Assembly (NCBI GenBank): GCA_016213105.1 | Contig: JACRBN010000007.1 | Location: 114,641 to 178,640, forward strand | Direction of reading: 5' to 3' | Source: Chloroflexota bacterium | Lineage (GTDB): Bacteria > Chloroflexota > Anaerolineae > Anaerolineales > Villigracilaceae | DNA length: 64,000 nucleotides | Shown here: positions 27,786 to 35,938 of the stretch, in pieces | Numbering within the stretch: the first letter of the stretch is position 1 | Layout of the letters: each line of letters begins with the position of its first letter | The notes under the pieces: generated by a model | Database searches by the model: none | Told to the model about the DNA's origin: nothing | What the model saw: the letters and a program-made list of their open reading frames with translations, nothing else | Made by a program: the position numbers and the translations under genes

Positions 27786-29759
27786 ATGAAACCTAAGTTT
27801 TGGCATTCTTCTGTCATTCTGTTCGTCCTGTTGGCCCTGGCCTTCAGCACCCTGGGAGTCACGCCCGCCCTGGCGGCCAGCGCCTGGGAGCAGGTCGGCG
27901 CGGCAGGCTTTTCGGCGGGGACAACTTCTTACACCTCGCTCGCCATCGACAGCGGCGGCACTCCCTACGTGGTGTATCAAGACTGGGCAAACAATTACAA
28001 AGCCAGCGTGATGAAGTTCAACGGCACGGCTTGGGAGCAGGTCGGCAGCGCGGGCTTTTCGGCGGGGGGAGCGTCTTCCACCTCGCTCGCCATCGACAGC
28101 GGCGGTACCCCCTACGTGGCGTATCGGGATGGGGGAAACAGTGGAAACGCCAGCGTGATGAAGTTCAACGGCACGGCCTGGGAGCAGGTCGGCAGCGCGG
28201 GCTTTTCGGCGGGGCAAACGGATTACACCTCGCTCGCTATTTACAGCGGCACGCCCTACGTGGCGTATACGGACTCGGCCAACAGTAACAAAGCCAGCGT
28301 GATGAAGTTCAACGGCACGGCTTGGGAGCAGGTCGGCAGCGCGGGCTTTTCGGCGGGGCAAGCGAATTCCCTCTCGCTCGCTATTTACAGCGACACGCCC
28401 TACGTGGCGTATCGGGACATAGCAAACATTGCTAAAGCCAGCGTGATGAAGTTCCCGTCTGCCGCCACCACCACCGCGCTCGCCTCCTCGCTCAATCCCT
28501 CCACCTTTGGCAACCCCGTCACCTTCACAGCCACGGTCTCCCCCACTCCCGATGGCGGCGCGGTTGCTTTCAAGGATAACGGAACCGTCATCCCTGGCTG
28601 TGAAGCGAAGTCCCTGAGCGGCGGACAGGCGGCCTGCGACACCTCGGCCCTCACGGCCGGTGCGCACATCATCACCGCCGAGTACAGCGGCGCCCCCAGT
28701 TACACCGCCTCCACCGGCACGCTCTCGCCCAACCAGCAGGTGAACCAGGCCGCGCCCATCCTCACCTGGGCCGACCCCGCGAATATCGTGTATGGCACGG
28801 CCTTGAGCGGTACGCAGTTGAACGCCACCGCCAACGTGGCTGGCGCCTTCACCTATACCCCCGCCTCAGGAACAGTCCTGAACGTCGGCGCCCACACCCT
28901 GCACGTCGACTTCGTCCCGACGGATACGGTTAACTATGCCAACGCCTCCAAGGACGTCAGCATCACCGTCACGAAGGCCGCGACGGTCATCACCTGGGCC
29001 AACCCAGCCGCCATCGACCAGGGCGCGCCCTTGAGTGCTGCGCAATTGAACGCCACCGCCAACGTGCCTGGAACCTTCACCTACACGCCCCCCATTGGAA
29101 CCTATCTCTCCACGGGCATCCGCACCCTGCACGTCGACTTCGTCCCCACTGACGCGGTCAATTATGCCAATGCCTCCAAGCAGGTCAGCCTCACCATCAA
29201 TGACCACGTCCTCTTCAACGATGTGCCCGCCGGGCACTGGGCCAGGAGCTTCATCGAGCGCCTCGCCCTCAACCAGGTCACCGGCGGCTGCGGCGGCGGC
29301 AACTTCTGCCCCGACCTGAACATCACTCGCGACCAAATGGCGGTATTCATCCTGCGCGCCAAGCACGGCCCTGCCTATCTCCCGCCCGCAGTGGGCGCCG
29401 GCACAGGCTTCAACGATGTCCCCACCAGCCATTGGGCCGCCGCCTGGATCAAGCAACTGGTCGCCGAGGGCATCAGCGGCGGCTGCGGCAATAACAATTT
29501 CTGCCCAACGCAGCCCGTCACACGCGCGCAGGTAGCTGTCTTCCTGCTGGTCGCCAAGCACGGGGCTGGCTACACCCCGCCCGCGGCCACAGGAATCTTC
29601 AACGATGTGCCTGTCGGCAATTGGGCGGCTGCCTGGGCCGAACAATTGGTCGCGGAAGGCATCGCCAGCGGCTGCGGAGGCGGTAACTTCTGCCCCAACA
29701 GATACGTCACCCGCGCCCAAATGGCCGTCTTCCTCGTCACGGCTTTCAAATTACCATAA
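27786..29759 (+). CDS. Secreted beta-propeller/Ig-like protein with three SLH repeats
   Basis: 657 residues. Signal peptide (MKPKFWHSSVILFVLLALAF), then four 48-49-residue repeats of the form WEQVGSAGFSAG ... SLAIDSGGTPYVAY ... ASVMKFNG (about 31-225), probably propeller blades. Next come a Big_3-type Ig-like domain (about 230-320) and two 75-residue MBG-like domains (LNATANVAGAFTYTPASGT). Three SLH repeats with GGCGGGNFCP inserts end AFKLP. No enzymatic motif. Probably a wall-anchored adhesin or binding protein. Confidence 0.8.
   Translation: MKPKFWHSSVILFVLLALAFSTLGVTPALAASAWEQVGAAGFSAGTTSYTSLAIDSGGTPYVVYQDWANNYKASVMKFNGTAWEQVGSAGFSAGGASSTSLAIDSGGTPYVAYRDGGNSGNASVMKFNGTAWEQVGSAGFSAGQTDYTSLAIYSGTPYVAYTDSANSNKASVMKFNGTAWEQVGSAGFSAGQANSLSLAIYSDTPYVAYRDIANIAKASVMKFPSAATTTALASSLNPSTFGNPVTFTATVSPTPDGGAVAFKDNGTVIPGCEAKSLSGGQAACDTSALTAGAHIITAEYSGAPSYTASTGTLSPNQQVNQAAPILTWADPANIVYGTALSGTQLNATANVAGAFTYTPASGTVLNVGAHTLHVDFVPTDTVNYANASKDVSITVTKAATVITWANPAAIDQGAPLSAAQLNATANVPGTFTYTPPIGTYLSTGIRTLHVDFVPTDAVNYANASKQVSLTINDHVLFNDVPAGHWARSFIERLALNQVTGGCGGGNFCPDLNITRDQMAVFILRAKHGPAYLPPAVGAGTGFNDVPTSHWAAAWIKQLVAEGISGGCGNNNFCPTQPVTRAQVAVFLLVAKHGAGYTPPAATGIFNDVPVGNWAAAWAEQLVAEGIASGCGGGNFCPNRYVTRAQMAVFLVTAFKLP
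27882..28455 (+). repeat. Four tandem in-frame repeats of about 147 bases
   Basis: Copies begin at 27882, 28029, 28176 and 28320 (periods 147, 147, 144), inside the SLH protein gene. The WEQVG and ASVMKFNG parts are nearly identical in DNA, which suggests recent expansion by recombination. Confidence 0.9.
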
Positions 29760-29777
29760 ATCCACCTCCCATAGCCC

Positions 29778-29810
29778 CTTCCCCCAAATCCGCTCTTGAT
29801 TTGGGGGAAG
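29778..29810. terminator. Hairpin between convergent SLH and Hsp70 genes
   Basis: CTTCCCCCAAATC, seven-base loop, then GATTTGGGGGAAG. Flanking C- and G-runs extend the pairing. There is no T-run, so it may be a REP-type palindrome acting as a block. Confidence 0.6.
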
Positions 29811-29828
29811 GCGGGGGATGGGGGGGCC

Positions 29829-31154
29829 CTACCTCCCCGCCTTGATCGCCAGGCCCGCCACCACACTGCTGAACGCGTTCGAGGCCTTGACCTTCTCCGC
29901 GCCGAACAGTCTCGTCAGCATCTGCGTAAACAAGGGGATATTCGATGAACCGCCCGTCTTGACCACGGCATCGATCTGGCCTGGCTCCAACCCCGACCTG
30001 ACCACCGTATCGAGCAGCACCTTCTCCACATCCGCCACATAGTGCCGAATATCGCTCTCGAACTGGTGGCGCGTATACAACTCCCACAGGGCGATGTCCT
30101 TGTCCTCCAGGCTGATGACCGTCGCGCCCGCATCCGACAGGGCGATTTTGGCCGCCTCCACGCGGTTGTAGAAGGTAAAGGCCAGGTCATTGTAGATCAA
30201 TTTCTCCAGCGCCTTCAAACGCGCGGGAGCAACCCCAGCCTGGATGGCCTTGTCGAGGATGTTGCGGTTGACGGGGGTGCCCAGTTCGGGCAGCGCCATC
30301 CAATCGGGTACGGCCTCGACCATCTCCATGATCTCGGGATGATGCTTGACCTGTCCATAGCCAAAGTGTGGCAGCATGCGCTTCTCGATGATCGTGCGGT
30401 CGAAGTCACTGCCTGCGATGTCCACACCGCCGCTGGCATACACCTCGCGCTGGCGCGGGTCGCCCAGGCGCATGACCGCGATGTCGAGCGTCCCGCCGCC
30501 GAAGTCGAAGATGATGGCGTTCTGCGGTTTGGTGGTGGTCTGCTCGTAATCCAGCGCGGCGGCAATCGGCTCCAGCTCGAAATCCACTTCCTTGAATCCC
30601 GCATCCAGCGCGGCCTGACGCAGAGTCTCCTGCGCCTTGTGATCGCGCTCGGGTGACTCTGAAAAATGAACCGGGCGTCCCAGCGTCACGGCCTGGATCG
30701 GCTCCCCCAGCACCGCCTCGGCGCGGCGTTTGAGCAGCGCCAGGTAGGTTCTGGCCAGGTCGCCCACGCTGAAATAACGCTCGAAGATGCGCGTCCCCTG
30801 ATAGCCGTCCCGCCGCAGGGCAGTCTTGAGATATTGCAGCAGCCGCCCGGGCTGCAGCTCGTCCACGTAGACGTAGATGTCGCGCACGTAGTGCATGTCC
30901 GCGCCGTACACGTCGATCTCGCCCGCCCACTGCTTGACGTAGCGCCGCTGGCGGTTGACGTTGTCACGGTAATAGGCTTCGACCGCCTCCTGCCCAAGAT
31001 AGCAGCGGTAATCGCGCGTGATATACAGCACGGTCTTGATGACTTCGGGCAGCACGTTTTTGGGGTCGACCGGCAGCAGTTTGACGTGCTGGCCATCGTA
31101 CACCGCCACGCCCGAGTTGGAAGTGCCGAAATCGAGGCCGACTCTCAGGCTCAT
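29829..31154 (-). CDS. Hsp70-like ATPase lacking a substrate-binding domain (YegD-like)
   Basis: 441 residues. The actin-like ATPase motifs are clear: phosphate-1 VGLDFGTSNSGVAVYDG at the start, phosphate-2 IIFDFGGGTLDIAV (about 233), adenosine motif VVKTGGSSNIPLF (about 395) and the ending NAFSSVVAGLAIKAGR. The protein stops there, without the beta-sandwich peptide-binding domain of DnaK, as in YegD-type proteins. It overlaps the upstream coiled-coil gene by four bases (ATGA), so the two are made together. Confidence 0.9.
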   Translation of the reverse strand: MSLRVGLDFGTSNSGVAVYDGQHVKLLPVDPKNVLPEVIKTVLYITRDYRCYLGQEAVEAYYRDNVNRQRRYVKQWAGEIDVYGADMHYVRDIYVYVDELQPGRLLQYLKTALRRDGYQGTRIFERYFSVGDLARTYLALLKRRAEAVLGEPIQAVTLGRPVHFSESPERDHKAQETLRQAALDAGFKEVDFELEPIAAALDYEQTTTKPQNAIIFDFGGGTLDIAVMRLGDPRQREVYASGGVDIAGSDFDRTIIEKRMLPHFGYGQVKHHPEIMEMVEAVPDWMALPELGTPVNRNILDKAIQAGVAPARLKALEKLIYNDLAFTFYNRVEAAKIALSDAGATVISLEDKDIALWELYTRHQFESDIRHYVADVEKVLLDTVVRSGLEPGQIDAVVKTGGSSNIPLFTQMLTRLFGAEKVKASNAFSSVVAGLAIKAGR

Positions 31155-32329
31155 GATTTGCCGCCCTCGGCGGGAATCCGCCCAATGGACAGGACCAGCC
31201 CTTCGGCTTCGACCGCTCCCGCCCCGCCAATGGATTCCGTGGTATGGAGTCGGATCCTGCCCCCAGCGTCCAGCACCGCGGCCCGATCTCCCGCGCGCGC
31301 CGCAATCGCGCCCATGAAGCGCACGCCCTGTCCCAGCCGCGCGGGCGGGATGAGCGTCTGGCCTTTGACCATCGGTGAGTTGGCGATCTCGATGCTCCTG
31401 CTCTCGCGCAGGATCACCTTGCCCGCCTGGGTCACGCACAGCAGCGACTCGTCCGGGCGGATCAGGAAGGAGCCGACCACGTAATCAGTGGCCGAGAGGC
31501 GGATGCGCCCCTCGACGGTGTAGGACAGGTCATTCACGTCCAGGCCGAGCAGGTGTCCCTCGTAGGTGACGAAGGCCAGCTGATCCTGCTTGCGGGTCAG
31601 CGCCAGGTCGAAGGGCTGGTCCGATTTTTGCATGGCGCCCTTGCCCAGGTAATGGTTGGCCAGGATCGACTGCACCATCGAGGTCATGGTCTTCTTGACG
31701 TACCCGCGGCGGCTGACCTGCAAAAAGAACTCGGACAACGGCAGGGCCGCGATGGGCGTGACGCAGGCCAGCAGTTCGCCCGCGCGCGGCTCGTCGGGCA
31801 TCGCCGCCTGCTCCCAGGTCCACGCGCCGGGCTCCACACGCGGCAGGTCGCCCACCGCATAAGTGCTGACCCGCCCCGAACTGAACAGCAGCAGCACCTC
31901 GCCGTTCGAAGGGACGGCCAGCAGGCGCGGCGGCTCCAACTCCGCGGACAATCCGTTCTTGATCTGACCAGGCTCCGTCATCCCCTCGTTCAGTTCCACG
32001 CGGAAGATCTTCCCGCGCGCGTTGTAGACCAGCAGGCTGGTCGCCGCGGCTTCCGTCGATTTGGCGGACGCTTCGACCCGCAGATCCTCCCCGTCCGCAC
32101 CGATGCGCCGCTTGAGCAGATCCAGTTGATATTCCAGGTGGACGATGCGCTTCTGATACTCCTCGACGCGCGTGCCGTTCTCCAAAGCGATATTCTCCGC
32201 CAGCAGATCCTCGTTGCGCTCGCTCAACTCGCGCAGCCGGTTGGCGACCAGCTTCACAATCGTCAGCGCCGACTCGGGACGAGCCTCGGCTTCCTTGATC
32301 CATTCATCGATCTTGTTGTGGAAGGACAT
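31151..32329 (-). CDS. Coiled-coil protein with GyrA C-terminal-like beta-propeller
   Basis: 392 residues. Residues about 1-80 are a charged helix predicted to coil (LANRLRELSERNEDLLAEN). The rest has repeated beta-strand units resembling GyrA C-terminal blades: FLQVSRRGYVKKT, LAFVTYEGHLLGLDV, LLCVTQAGKVILRES. No topoisomerase domain or signal peptide is present. It is translationally coupled to the Hsp70-like gene, so it may be a partner or adaptor for that ATPase. GyrA-CTD similarity is my reading of the repeats; the function is unknown. Confidence 0.6.
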   Translation of the reverse strand: MSFHNKIDEWIKEAEARPESALTIVKLVANRLRELSERNEDLLAENIALENGTRVEEYQKRIVHLEYQLDLLKRRIGADGEDLRVEASAKSTEAAATSLLVYNARGKIFRVELNEGMTEPGQIKNGLSAELEPPRLLAVPSNGEVLLLFSSGRVSTYAVGDLPRVEPGAWTWEQAAMPDEPRAGELLACVTPIAALPLSEFFLQVSRRGYVKKTMTSMVQSILANHYLGKGAMQKSDQPFDLALTRKQDQLAFVTYEGHLLGLDVNDLSYTVEGRIRLSATDYVVGSFLIRPDESLLCVTQAGKVILRESRSIEIANSPMVKGQTLIPPARLGQGVRFMGAIAARAGDRAAVLDAGGRIRLHTTESIGGAGAVEAEGLVLSIGRIPAEGGKS

Positions 32330-32704
32330 CTCAGGGTTCCTTGGTTTTATTCGCGCAGCAGGTTGGATGGGGTAATAATTATACTGGACGAAGCGGGTTT
32401 GGAATGCGCAAATTCTACTTGCGCATTTTCCCGAAGCAGGACTTCGGGACTCCAGAGCGCACCCCAGCTGAACTTCGCCAAGGGTGTGGGGCGGAATGGC
32501 ATTCCGCCCTCAATCGCCGTTTTTTCCTTCGTATACCTTGTGTCCTTGGTGGTAAGGCTCTTTCCCTTAAGTACGGGAGAGCCAAAAAATATTCCACACC
32601 TCTTCGCCAGTTGCCAATTGAAAACCACTGGAAAATTTGCTATAGTCGTATTGAACTCAGACGGGAATGGACGGCGGGTTTTCTTGCACTGAAAGGAGAG
32701 TTAT
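32330..32704. other. Intergenic gap between divergent genes
   Basis: It contains the -10 box above and, near 32525-32560, a CCTTCGTATACCTTGTGTCC-type sequence, a fragment often dispersed in environmental genomes. A TATAGT at 32639-32644 may serve the lipoprotein gene. No coding frame is seen. Confidence 0.45.
32378..32383 (-). promoter_or_regulatory. -10 box upstream of the coiled-coil/Hsp70 pair
   Basis: TATAAT on the minus strand about 48 bases before the ATG at 32329. No convincing -35. Confidence 0.4.
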
Positions 32705-33214
32705 ATGCGAAACCAGAGGTTTCTCCAGGGCGTGGTCCTGCTGGTGTTGACCGTATCCATTTTGGCGTGCAATGCCGTTTCCCTTCCCAGGCTGGCCGCT
32801 TCCGCTCCTGGGCTGGGGACACCGGTCGCCAATGAAAAATGGGAGGTCACGATCACCAATCCCCGTGTGGAAAAAAGATTGCAGGGGTCGGGTACCACCA
32901 CGTACACCCCCAATAGCGGATACACCTTCCTGCTGGTGGATGCCGCGTTCCGCAACCTGGACCCGTCCCAGGAGACGTTTATCTCGGGCAGCACACTCAC
33001 CCTCATCGACAGCGCGGGGGAGGTCTTCGAGAACACCGGCAGCAGCTTCGGGATCACCTATTCACTCGGCAGCCTGGTCACGTACTCGAATGACCAGGGA
33101 GATACCTTGAAACTCACGCTGGTCTTTTCGGTCAACGAGGCCAATATCGGGCAGGAATACAAGTTTCAGTTCCTGGACCTGCCGCAGATTCCCTTCACGG
33201 TGAAGCCCAAATAA
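32705..33214 (+). CDS. DUF4352-like lipoprotein
   Basis: 169 residues with a lipobox (VSILACN, Cys22) after a hydrophobic signal, so it is a membrane lipoprotein. The mature part is one Ig-like beta sandwich (WEVTITNPRVEK, YTFLLVDAAFRNLDPSQE, LKLTLVFSVNEA) as in DUF4352/telomeric-repeat-binding-like extracellular domains. AAAGGAGAG lies five bases upstream of the ATG. No neighbour suggests a specific role. Confidence 0.75.
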   Translation: MRNQRFLQGVVLLVLTVSILACNAVSLPRLAASAPGLGTPVANEKWEVTITNPRVEKRLQGSGTTTYTPNSGYTFLLVDAAFRNLDPSQETFISGSTLTLIDSAGEVFENTGSSFGITYSLGSLVTYSNDQGDTLKLTLVFSVNEANIGQEYKFQFLDLPQIPFTVKPK

Positions 33215-33239
33215 TTTCGGCGCTCCCAATCCGTGTTCT

Positions 33240-33323
33240 TTACAACAGCACCACCTCCACCATCTCACCCGCGGATAGACCTGTGGCATTGAACAGGATG
33301 CGCACCATACAATCTGCATTGAC
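33240..33323 (-). pseudogene. 3'-terminal remnant of a moeA-like gene
   Basis: 27 codons and a stop on the minus strand read NADCMVRILFNATGLSAGEM then VEVVLL. This aligns with the end of the intact MoeA at 37628 (NADGLLRISPDATGLSAGEL then VEVVLF). A stop codon lies just upstream of the aligned part. DNA similarity is only moderate, so this is an older copy or a paralogue's tail. It lies 10 bases after the WD40 gene's stop. Confidence 0.75.
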
Positions 33324-33332
33324 AAAAGGCGA

Positions 33333-35924
33333 TTACTCAATCGGCAAATTAGGACAAACAGCCTGGTAGGGTAGCGTATCGCCGATATATTCTGCCCATT
33401 CTTCACGTGTCAAATTACGAGGTAAACGAGAGCAGGCATCGGCAATGAGATCGGCGGGCCTCCATAGCCAGAGATTAACTTGACCATGAGAATCACCTGA
33501 TGCTACATATTTCCCGTTTGGGCTGATTGCCACAGAAGACAGATGGTCGCGAAATACGTTTATGTAATGCACAATTCTGGAAATTTCCTGACCTGTGGTG
33601 ACATCCCAAATACCGACAGTATTATCGTCGCTAACAGACAGGATATAGTTTCCATCCGGGGTGAATGCGACAGAAAAAACATTTCCTTCCGTGGATGGTC
33701 CCCAACCATGAGCGGTATATCGTTTGGTCATAATTGAATATATAAAGTAATCATGCTCTATGTAAAAAACCTCTTTCCCCGAGACTGCTGCGTCCCATAC
33801 ATGAACAACGTTATCCTCGCCCCCCGAAATTATGTATTTCCCATTTGGGCTGAATGCAACCGAGTTTACTCTTCCAATGGAATGGGTCTTTTGGTAATGC
33901 AGCCCGCGAAAAATCTCCCGTCCAGTTGATATTTCCCATATACGGACAGTGTTATCAGAACTACCGGAAACAATATACTTGCCATCGGGGCTGAAATTTA
34001 CTGCAAGTACACGATTGCTATAAGAATAGTTAACGGTATATACAGGTTCTTCAATTTTCATCCGTGTAATTTCCCCGCCACTTTTCACTTCCCAAACGCG
34101 GATGGTGCCATCCTGGCCGCCTGAAACTACAAATTTACTATCCGTGCTGTATGCAACCGAATATATTCCACGAGAATAACGCGGTATTCCATCTGAATAG
34201 TTGTTTTCTATCCCATAACCAGATGACATTCGCTCGATTTCAGCCCCAGTCTTTATATCCCATATTCGTACTGTGTTGTCAAAACTACCAGAGACAATGT
34301 ATTTTCCATCCGGACTGAAAGCAATGGAAAACACAGGGTTTGTTTTTGGCGTGTAAACAAATGGTAAGCCGTCCTCACTTTCAGAGGGTGGAGCATCCAA
34401 ATTGATGCGGGTAACCTCTCGGTCTGTCCCTGTTTCACGGATCAAGATGGTCCCAGATTCGTCGCTGGAGGCAATATAGTTGCTGTCCGGGCTGAAAGCA
34501 ATGGACAATACGGGGGTTTCATGGTTTTCCTGGGCTATGTTTTGCCATGGTAGAACATCCCATGCCCGGGCAGTATGATCCAAGCTGCTTGAAATGACCT
34601 GCCTGCCATCCGGGCCAAATGCAATCGAAGTGACAGTATCATCATGGGTCATGCGACTGATTTCTCGCCCCGTTACAAGTTCCCATACGCGGGCAGTATT
34701 GTCTTCACTGCTGGAAAGCAAGTACTGACCATCTGGACTAAAAGCAACGGCAGTTACATCGTTCCTGAGTGATAGGGAAATGCGATAACCATCCCAATTG
34801 TCTAGTGACACCTTCCATACGTTTAAAGTCGGAGCGATTTCAGAGCTCATCCAGTCTATATTTGACTCTTCACTTCCTATCGCTATATATTTTCCATCGG
34901 GGCTGAAGGCAACAGAGGTTACTGGTGCCACGCACCGTATGACAGAGACCGCCCCGCGTTCACCTTCATTAAGGGTAATCGCAACACCTTCCCCAGTGGT
35001 CGCATCCCATGTTTTGGCAGTCGTATCCATGCTGCCTGACACTACGATTTTTCCGTCAGGGCTGAAAGCAACCGCAGTAACGGATTTCTCATGCACCACA
35101 TGGGCAACTTCCATCCCTGTCACTATGTCCCACACACGAGCGGTATGATCCATGCTGCCAGTAGCTACATGGATGTTATCAGGACTAAACGCAACAGAAG
35201 TGACTGAATCGGCGTGTAAAAAATGCGCAATTTCCTTCCCTGTGGAGGCATCCCATACATGGACAATTCGATCTGAGCCGGAAGAGACGATGTGTTTTCC
35301 ATTTGGGCTGTAGGCAATGAAAAGTTTGCTTCCGCTTTGCGCCATACGCACAATCTCTTTGCCACTGGGAATATCCCATACCCGAATCGTATGGTCTGCG
35401 CTGGCGGAGGCGATCTGTTTTCCATCAGGGCTGAATGCAACCGCTTGTACGACATCGTCATGGTGCATCTGTAGGGTTTCTTTGCCCGTAGACATTTCCC
35501 AAACGCGGATAAAATGATCGGAACTGCCCGTTGCTACAAATGTACCGTCCGGACTAAATGCAGCAGATAGGACAGAGTCATCATGTTTCATCCGCAAGGT
35601 CTCATATGCAGACAGGTTGTATTGCAAGACCTGCGATGCCTCGACTGTAGGAAGCATATTCATGGACTGAACCGCCAACAAAACAGCCAGCATCTGATTC
35701 GAATCATCATGGATGTTGATTCTTCGTGCCTGCGCCGCCAACTGGCGTCCAAGCAGGGTTTTCACATCTTGTTCAGTGCCTGCCTGGGCCGTTTGCAATG
35801 CGGACAGTTCTTCTGCGTATTGGTTTGCGGTCATAATTCTTACGTATCCCAGTCTTGAAAGATAAAAGGATGCAATCAGGGTGATTGCAAGGATTACAGA
35901 GACTACAATATTTTTATATTTCAT
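33333..35924 (-). CDS. Membrane-anchored WD40-repeat protein (1 of 2)
   Basis: 863 residues. One N-terminal membrane segment (about 5-27), a helical stretch (ALQTAQAGTEQDVKTLLGRQLAAQA), then about 14 WD40 blades (SVAFSPDGKYIVSGSSDNTVRIWE type), enough for two propellers. The ending, ACSRLPRNLTREEWAEYIG then CPNLP, is one I associate with the C-termini of WD40 STAND/signalling proteins. No effector or NTPase domain is present. It is paralogous to the next gene. More AT-rich than the window average. Confidence 0.8.
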   Translation of the reverse strand: MKYKNIVVSVILAITLIASFYLSRLGYVRIMTANQYAEELSALQTAQAGTEQDVKTLLGRQLAAQARRINIHDDSNQMLAVLLAVQSMNMLPTVEASQVLQYNLSAYETLRMKHDDSVLSAAFSPDGTFVATGSSDHFIRVWEMSTGKETLQMHHDDVVQAVAFSPDGKQIASASADHTIRVWDIPSGKEIVRMAQSGSKLFIAYSPNGKHIVSSGSDRIVHVWDASTGKEIAHFLHADSVTSVAFSPDNIHVATGSMDHTARVWDIVTGMEVAHVVHEKSVTAVAFSPDGKIVVSGSMDTTAKTWDATTGEGVAITLNEGERGAVSVIRCVAPVTSVAFSPDGKYIAIGSEESNIDWMSSEIAPTLNVWKVSLDNWDGYRISLSLRNDVTAVAFSPDGQYLLSSSEDNTARVWELVTGREISRMTHDDTVTSIAFGPDGRQVISSSLDHTARAWDVLPWQNIAQENHETPVLSIAFSPDSNYIASSDESGTILIRETGTDREVTRINLDAPPSESEDGLPFVYTPKTNPVFSIAFSPDGKYIVSGSFDNTVRIWDIKTGAEIERMSSGYGIENNYSDGIPRYSRGIYSVAYSTDSKFVVSGGQDGTIRVWEVKSGGEITRMKIEEPVYTVNYSYSNRVLAVNFSPDGKYIVSGSSDNTVRIWEISTGREIFRGLHYQKTHSIGRVNSVAFSPNGKYIISGGEDNVVHVWDAAVSGKEVFYIEHDYFIYSIMTKRYTAHGWGPSTEGNVFSVAFTPDGNYILSVSDDNTVGIWDVTTGQEISRIVHYINVFRDHLSSVAISPNGKYVASGDSHGQVNLWLWRPADLIADACSRLPRNLTREEWAEYIGDTLPYQAVCPNLPIE

Positions 35925-35938
35925 ATCTGCCTCACAAG

